Assembly (NCBI GenBank): GCA_002422045.1
Contig: DITG01000090.1
Coordinates: 1-10,461, forward strand
Origin: Acholeplasmataceae bacterium UBA6190
Lineage (GTDB): Bacteria; Bacillota_I; Bacilli_A; Acholeplasmatales; Acholeplasmataceae
Length of the DNA: 10,461 nucleotides
Reading direction: 5' to 3'
Below are positions 6,119-10,461 of this stretch, in pieces. Numbering within the stretch: position 1 is the stretch's first letter; every line of letters starts with the position of its first letter. Under the pieces are notes generated by a model. The model was not told the DNA's origin. It saw nothing but the letters and a program-made list of their open reading frames with translations, and did not search any database. A program made the translations under genes and the position numbers.

Positions 6119-7093
6119 ATGAAGAAAATTTTTGCAACAGTATTATTGCTTCTGTTGGTCGTTGGACTCATCGGGTGTGAACAAGAAGAGGAAGAAACAA
6201 CGCCAAAAATCGGATTTGCAATTTCTTATACGAGCAATGCATTCTTTGCAGCACTCGCAACCAACCTAGAAACTGCAGTTCTTGAATTGGGTTATGAATT
6301 TCAGTTAGCGGTTGCTGATGGTTCATCTGCTACACAGATTCAGCAAATCGAAAACATGATTGCACAAAAGGTTGATGTCATTGTGATCATGGCAGTTGAT
6401 CCAACCAGTCTATCCGATGTCATCACACGTGCCATGGATCGCGACATCAAGATCATCAACTTTACAACCAATCCTGGTGTAGGTGACATCTACATGGGTT
6501 CTGACCAGACTTTAATCGGCAACAGCGTCGTTGAAGTAGCCAACAAGTGGATCAATTCAGCATTTTCAAGCGCAGCCAACGGTTCAGTCAAAGTTGCCAT
6601 CATGGAATTCAAAGGCACTCCAGAAGCTGTTCTAAGAAGCCAAGCACTGCGTTCAATCACCAACAATGCCAAAGTGACTTTGGTCACCACGATTGAAGTG
6701 ACGAACACCACTGCAGCCGCACAAGCAGCCGCAGAAAACCTGTTCTTGACCAATCCTGATCTGAATGTCGTCTTAACTTACAACTCCGGTATGGCGCTTG
6801 GCGTGAATGCTTATGTCATGGCTCCAGGTAGTGCAATCACCAATAAAGCTACATTTGGAATCTTCGGATCCGATACAACGACTGAAGTCCTTCAAAACAT
6901 TCAACAATCAGCAACAAACTTAAGTACGATTCGCGGTGCAACTCAACTTGGTGGAGCAATGCCTGTCATCATCGGTAAACTTGTGGCTCATATCGAATCA
7001 TTACTTTCCGGTGAAAATATCAACGCAAGAGATATTTCTGAAGTCATCAAAATTGATAAGGACAATGTCGCTTCATTCTTGCCAGCAAGCTAA
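6119..7093 (+). CDS. Sugar ABC transporter substrate-binding lipoprotein (RbsB-like)
   Basis: A 324-residue lipoprotein. A lysine pair and hydrophobic core are followed by the lipobox LIGC with Cys20 as the lipidated residue, then an acidic linker (EQEEEE). From residue 30 the protein has the Peripla_BP_4 fold of the ribose/galactose group: a first strand KIGFAISYTSNAFFAAL, the QIQQIENMIAQKVDVIVI segment (73-90) with VDP at 93-95, the hinge region near EFKGTPEAVLRSQAL (163-177), NSGMALG (222-228) and FGSD (249-252). It captures a sugar at the outer membrane face and hands it to the permease. It is the first gene of the operon, and the next start is 17 bases beyond its stop. The acidic Asp often found after Asn in the NDxMALG motif is Ser here, so ligand preference may differ from ribose. 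Sugar unknown. Confidence 0.92.
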   Translation: MKKIFATVLLLLLVVGLIGCEQEEEETTPKIGFAISYTSNAFFAALATNLETAVLELGYEFQLAVADGSSATQIQQIENMIAQKVDVIVIMAVDPTSLSDVITRAMDRDIKIINFTTNPGVGDIYMGSDQTLIGNSVVEVANKWINSAFSSAANGSVKVAIMEFKGTPEAVLRSQALRSITNNAKVTLVTTIEVTNTTAAAQAAAENLFLTNPDLNVVLTYNSGMALGVNAYVMAPGSAITNKATFGIFGSDTTTEVLQNIQQSATNLSTIRGATQLGGAMPVIIGKLVAHIESLLSGENINARDISEVIKIDKDNVASFLPAS

Positions 7094-7110
7094 ATAAAGG
7101 AGATACAACA

Positions 7111-8598
7111 GTGGATTACATTCTGGAAATTGAAAACATAAGTAAATCATACGGTGGAATCAAAGCACTAGTCGATGTCTCAATCTCCTGTGTCAAAGGT
7201 GAAATCCACGCAATCGTCGGTGAAAATGGCGCCGGTAAATCAACGCTGATCAAGGCGGTGAGCGGCGCCGTTTCTTTTGATAGTGGAGTCATCAAGATTT
7301 CAGGAATCCCCTATCAAAAGCTTACGCCCAAACAGTCTAAGGATTTAGGCATTGAAGTCATCTATCAAGAATTCAATCTGGTGGATTCGCTCAGTGCTGC
7401 AGAAAATATCTTCCTTGGTGAAAAGATTGGCAGATTTGTGGATCACCGTATCTTGGAAGCACGCGCACTTGAACTCTTCAAGCGATTTGATGTCAAGATT
7501 GATCCGAAACGTCCTGTCATGTACTTATCACCTGCAGAAAAACAAATCATCGAAATCTCTAAAGCGATCTACAAACAGGCACGTATCATCATCATGGATG
7601 AACCCACGTCACCTTTGACCAACAAAGAAGCAGATCGTCTTTTGAACATTGTCAAAGAACTGAAACAAAGCGGGATCACCATCATCTACATCACACACCG
7701 TCTGGATGAAGTCTACAAGATTTGTGACAGAGTCACGATCTTACGAGATGGCAGAAAAATCAACACACTCAATTTATCAGATACAACCAAGAAAACACTC
7801 ATTGAACTCATGGTCGGACGTGAAGTGCAAAACACTGAACGTCATGAAACCTATGTTTCAGATGTCGAAATGCTGAAGGTTGAACATCTCTATGGGAATG
7901 GTCTTAAGGATATCAATTTCTCATTACGAAAAGGAGAAATCCTCGGTTTCTTTGGATTAGTCGGTGCGGGACGCACAGAATTGATGCGGATGATCTTTGG
8001 TGCTGATCACAAAATCAAAGGGAATACCTATGTCAAAGAACAACTGGTGGACATCAAGTCCCCAGAAAAAGCCATGTCACTCGGTATCGGTTTGATTCCA
8101 GAAGACAGAAAAGAACAAGGATGTTTCCTTGAAATGAGTGTGAAGTGGAATGTGGTTGTCACATCGCTCAAAGCCATTTCAAAGATGCTCTTTGTCGATC
8201 CTCATCAAGAACAAGAGATATCTGATCGGATGATTGACAGTCTGAGAATCAAGACCTATGGTTCCAGTCAGCTCGTGAAGAACTTATCAGGTGGCAATCA
8301 ACAAAAAGTGGCCATTGCTAAAATGCTGGCCTTAGAATCAGAGATCTTGATCTTTGATGAACCGACACGTGGGATCGATGTCGGTGCACGATTTGAGATA
8401 TATCAGTTGATGATTGAACTTGTCAAACAAGGCAAATCGATCATCATGGTTTCATCAGATATGGAAGAATTGATTGGTATGAGTGATCGTGTACTGGTAT
8501 TATGCGAAAAAACACTCTCCGGAGAACTCATGAAGCATGAGTTTAGTCGAAGCAAAATACTTGAACTCGCATCCAGCGTGAAAGGATTAAGCCTATGA
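7111..8598 (+). CDS. CUT2-family sugar ABC transporter ATP-binding protein (RbsA/MglA-type)
   Basis: A 495-residue fusion of two ABC cassettes, the length usual for RbsA/MglA/XylG. First cassette: Walker A GENGAGKST (37-45), Q-loop near Gln86, a degenerate signature LSPAEKQ (139-145), Walker B IIIMDEPTS (159-167), His196. Second cassette: GLVGAGRTE (282-290), where the Walker A lysine is arginine as is usual in this family, signature LSGGNQQK (392-399), Walker B ILIFDEPTRG (412-421), and a Ser-Ser-Asp in place of the H-loop. Such proteins energise import of ribose, galactose, xylose, inositol or autoinducer-2. The start is GTG, eight bases after AAAGGAG (7096-7102). Its last codons overlap the permease gene by four bases (ATGA), so the two are coupled. 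Confidence 0.95.
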   Translation: MDYILEIENISKSYGGIKALVDVSISCVKGEIHAIVGENGAGKSTLIKAVSGAVSFDSGVIKISGIPYQKLTPKQSKDLGIEVIYQEFNLVDSLSAAENIFLGEKIGRFVDHRILEARALELFKRFDVKIDPKRPVMYLSPAEKQIIEISKAIYKQARIIIMDEPTSPLTNKEADRLLNIVKELKQSGITIIYITHRLDEVYKICDRVTILRDGRKINTLNLSDTTKKTLIELMVGREVQNTERHETYVSDVEMLKVEHLYGNGLKDINFSLRKGEILGFFGLVGAGRTELMRMIFGADHKIKGNTYVKEQLVDIKSPEKAMSLGIGLIPEDRKEQGCFLEMSVKWNVVVTSLKAISKMLFVDPHQEQEISDRMIDSLRIKTYGSSQLVKNLSGGNQQKVAIAKMLALESEILIFDEPTRGIDVGARFEIYQLMIELVKQGKSIIMVSSDMEELIGMSDRVLVLCEKTLSGELMKHEFSRSKILELASSVKGLSL

Positions 8599-9569
8599 AA
8601 AAGATAGATCTCAACCAAGTATTAGAATTCATCACCAAATATGCATTGTTTGTCGTCTTTGTATTACTCTTCATTTTCTTTAGCGTAGCAAGCCCCTATT
8701 TCTTTGATCTCTACAATTTCACCAACATCATCATGCAAAATGCGCATCTCGTCATCGTTGTCTGTGGTGTTGCTCTGATCATGATTTCCGGAGGCACGGA
8801 CTTATCCGTTTCTTATGAAATGTCATTGTCCGCCATTATCATTGCAGCAGGTGTCATGTGGTGGAACATTCCGATTGTGATTGCAGTCATCTTAGGACTC
8901 ATTACAGCAACGCTCCTCGGACTCTTGAACGGCGCACTGTCTGTTCGTTTCAAGATTCATCCGATGATGATCACATTAGCAACCATGACCATTTATAAAG
9001 GTGTTGCTTACCTCATCACGAAATCTCAGTCCATCTTCAATTTACCGAATTCACTGAAATACTTAGGTCAGGGCAGATTGTTTGATGTGATTCCTCTATC
9101 CTTAATCATCATGATCGTTGTGATGATTCTTGTGAGTCTGTTACTCAATAAAACCTATTTGGGCAGATACACCTATGCAGTCGGATCCAATCCTGAAGCT
9201 GCCAGACTCGTCGGTATTAACGTTGGTTTAACCAAAACGGTCGTTTTCGGTATTGGCGGATTCTTAATCGGTATCGGTGCAGTGATTCTACTTGGTAGAG
9301 CAGGATCAGCCAATGTGCTCATGGCACAGGGATCTGAATTTGATGCCATCACAGCATGCGTCTTAGGTGGTATTGCACTCAGAGGCGGAGAAGGTAAACT
9401 ATGGGGCGCTGTCACCGGCGTATTCATTTTGGGTATTCTCTCGAACGGCATGCAGCTTTTGGGTCTTGATCTCAACGCACAATACATTGCCAAAGGTGTA
9501 CTCTTGATTGCAGCCATTGGGTTCGACACGTATCAAAAATCAAAGATACATCTGAAAAAGGAGAAATAA
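8595..9569 (+). CDS. CUT2-family sugar ABC transporter permease (RbsC-type)
   Basis: A 324-residue integral membrane protein of the BPD_transp_2 family. About eight to ten hydrophobic segments are visible. The diagnostic SGGTDLSVS (65-73), LNGALSVRFKIHPMMITLATM (a loop at 111-131), YAVGSNPEAARLVGINV (194-210, the coupling region that meets the ATPase) and GGIALRGGEGKLWGAVTG (258-275) all match RbsC. Only one permease gene is present, so it should act as a homodimer with the fused ATPase, as in ribose transporters. The ATG overlaps the ATPase stop by four bases, and only a weak AAAGGA stands before it, which points to translational re-initiation. The downstream gene begins one base past its stop. 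The sugar cannot be read from the sequence. Confidence 0.94.
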   Translation: MKKIDLNQVLEFITKYALFVVFVLLFIFFSVASPYFFDLYNFTNIIMQNAHLVIVVCGVALIMISGGTDLSVSYEMSLSAIIIAAGVMWWNIPIVIAVILGLITATLLGLLNGALSVRFKIHPMMITLATMTIYKGVAYLITKSQSIFNLPNSLKYLGQGRLFDVIPLSLIIMIVVMILVSLLLNKTYLGRYTYAVGSNPEAARLVGINVGLTKTVVFGIGGFLIGIGAVILLGRAGSANVLMAQGSEFDAITACVLGGIALRGGEGKLWGAVTGVFILGILSNGMQLLGLDLNAQYIAKGVLLIAAIGFDTYQKSKIHLKKEK

Positions 9570-9570
9570 A

Positions 9571-10461
9571 ATGGCTATCAAGCGTAGCGTCAGTCTCTAT
9601 AGTTTACAAGAAGAATATGTACACAAAAAAATGTCACTTGAAGATATGTTCAAGGGATTGGAATCGATTGGTGCTGACTTAGAATTCATCACAGATCAAA
9701 TGATGAAGAACTCACCTTTTCCAAGACTTGAAACCTTAAATGAATGGGACCGTCTGATCAAGACGTATCAAGTAAAACCGGTTTGTAACGACATTTTCAT
9801 CAATACGAACCTATTTGAAAATCGTAAACTCACCACGCATGAAGCCATCGATATGCTGATTCATGAAATCAAGTTAGCGAGTCGATTGGGTTTTGGTATC
9901 GTGAGACTTGTTTCTATGACACCACCTGAAATCATTGAGCCTGCATTACCTTATGCAGAAGCCTATGATGTCATTTTAGCGATGGAAGTCCATGGCGCAA
10001 TGAGCTTTGATGACAAAGAAACCAAAGCGTTTTGTGACATCATGTTCAAGGTGAACTCACCTTACTTGGGACTTGTGGTCGATACTGGAATATTTTGCAA
10101 GAAGCATCCCAGAAATGCAACCCAATACTTCCTTAATCATGGTCTCAATCCTGAAGTCGCCAAGTATATCGAAGGCATCTATGAAAAAGGTTCAGATCCC
10201 AAACAGGTACTTGGAACCGGCATGTTTCTAGGTAAGAACCTACCTGGACAACATTATCCCAAAGAACTCACTGACTTATTCAAGTCGCATACTGATGCAC
10301 TATATTGCATGTTTGCATGTGCGTATGAGAATACACCCATCGAAGTCCTCGATCGCTATTTGCCATTTGTCAAGCATTTCCATGGCAAGATTTATGAATG
10401 CAACGAAGAAGGTATCGAGTATTCGATCGATTATCAAGAAATATTTGCATACTCACAGAAG
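9571..10461 (+). CDS. Sugar phosphate isomerase/epimerase-like TIM-barrel protein, partial
   Basis: An open frame of 297 codons starts at ATG, seven bases after GGAG (9560-9563) and one base past the permease stop, and runs off the window. The sequence has the xylose-isomerase-like (AP endonuclease 2) TIM-barrel pattern: SVSLYSLQ at 6-13, MSLEDMFKGLESIGADLEFI (21-40), and candidate metal ligands Glu139 (AMEVHG), Asp171 (VVDTG), His269/His271 (VKHFHGK) and Glu276. Members interconvert keto and aldo sugars, epimerise sugars, or act on sugar acids, usually with a divalent metal. Position at the end of a sugar import operon suggests it acts on the imported compound. The substrate is unknown. Only a short C-terminal part should be missing. 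Confidence 0.82.
   Translation, partial: MAIKRSVSLYSLQEEYVHKKMSLEDMFKGLESIGADLEFITDQMMKNSPFPRLETLNEWDRLIKTYQVKPVCNDIFINTNLFENRKLTTHEAIDMLIHEIKLASRLGFGIVRLVSMTPPEIIEPALPYAEAYDVILAMEVHGAMSFDDKETKAFCDIMFKVNSPYLGLVVDTGIFCKKHPRNATQYFLNHGLNPEVAKYIEGIYEKGSDPKQVLGTGMFLGKNLPGQHYPKELTDLFKSHTDALYCMFACAYENTPIEVLDRYLPFVKHFHGKIYECNEEGIEYSIDYQEIFAYSQK

Noticed and set aside
9173..9529. A 118-codon minus-strand frame inside the permease gene
   Set aside because: Pro/Ser/Ala-rich composition typical of an antisense shadow of a membrane protein gene; no start signals.
1..10461. TGA-as-tryptophan genetic code, CRISPR arrays, insertion sequences, tRNA or rRNA genes
   Set aside because: TGA serves as a stop and Trp is TGG; no repeat-spacer pattern, transposase motif, terminal repeats or RNA gene sequence was seen.

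Overview
The window reads as chromosomal DNA of a low-GC bacterium of the Bacillota/Mycoplasmatota type. The gene starts carry strong AGGAGG-like ribosome binding sites, the promoters are sigma-A-like, and one substrate-binding lipoprotein has a short signal peptide ending in a lipobox. TGA is used as a stop (csoR/cstR-like gene, sugar ABC ATPase) and tryptophan is TGG throughout, so the code is the standard bacterial one, not the Mycoplasma/Spiroplasma code. An Acholeplasma/Izemoplasma-like or Erysipelotrichia-like host would fit, but the sequence alone does not settle the lineage.

Left part (1-1530). A minus-strand gene, cut by the window edge, encodes a multi-pass membrane protein with a C-terminal endonuclease I (EndA/NucM/Vvn-type) domain predicted to face outward. 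Diverging from it is a small plus-strand DUF4177-like protein. A probable bidirectional terminator at 1478-1518 separates it from the next, convergent operon.

Redox operon (3481 down to 1533, minus strand). Three tightly packed, translationally coupled genes: a CsoR/CstR-family repressor, a flavoprotein resembling the C-terminal reductase part of AhpF/thioredoxin reductase, and a protein with two thioredoxin folds and two CxxC motifs. The last two look like a split AhpF. The promoter spacer contains a palindrome, ATACCCC-AG-GGGGTAT, which is a typical CsoR/CstR operator, so the repressor very probably controls its own operon. The repressor keeps Cys31 of CstR but has Thr where CstR has Cys60, and it carries a cysteine at position 3.

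Sugar locus (3546-10461). A large minus-strand regulator (AraC-type HTH fused to a GH39-like glycosidase domain) is divergent from a plus-strand operon: sugar-binding lipoprotein, CUT2 (RbsA/MglA-type) ATPase, RbsC-type permease, and a xylose-isomerase-like TIM-barrel protein running off the right edge. The GH39 domain keeps the nucleophile glutamate region but lacks the acid/base Asn-Glu-Pro motif, so it is probably a sugar-sensing pseudo-enzyme. The divergent intergenic region has two related TGTAA(A/G)CG-containing sites that could bind CcpA or the regulator itself. The transported sugar cannot be named from the sequence.
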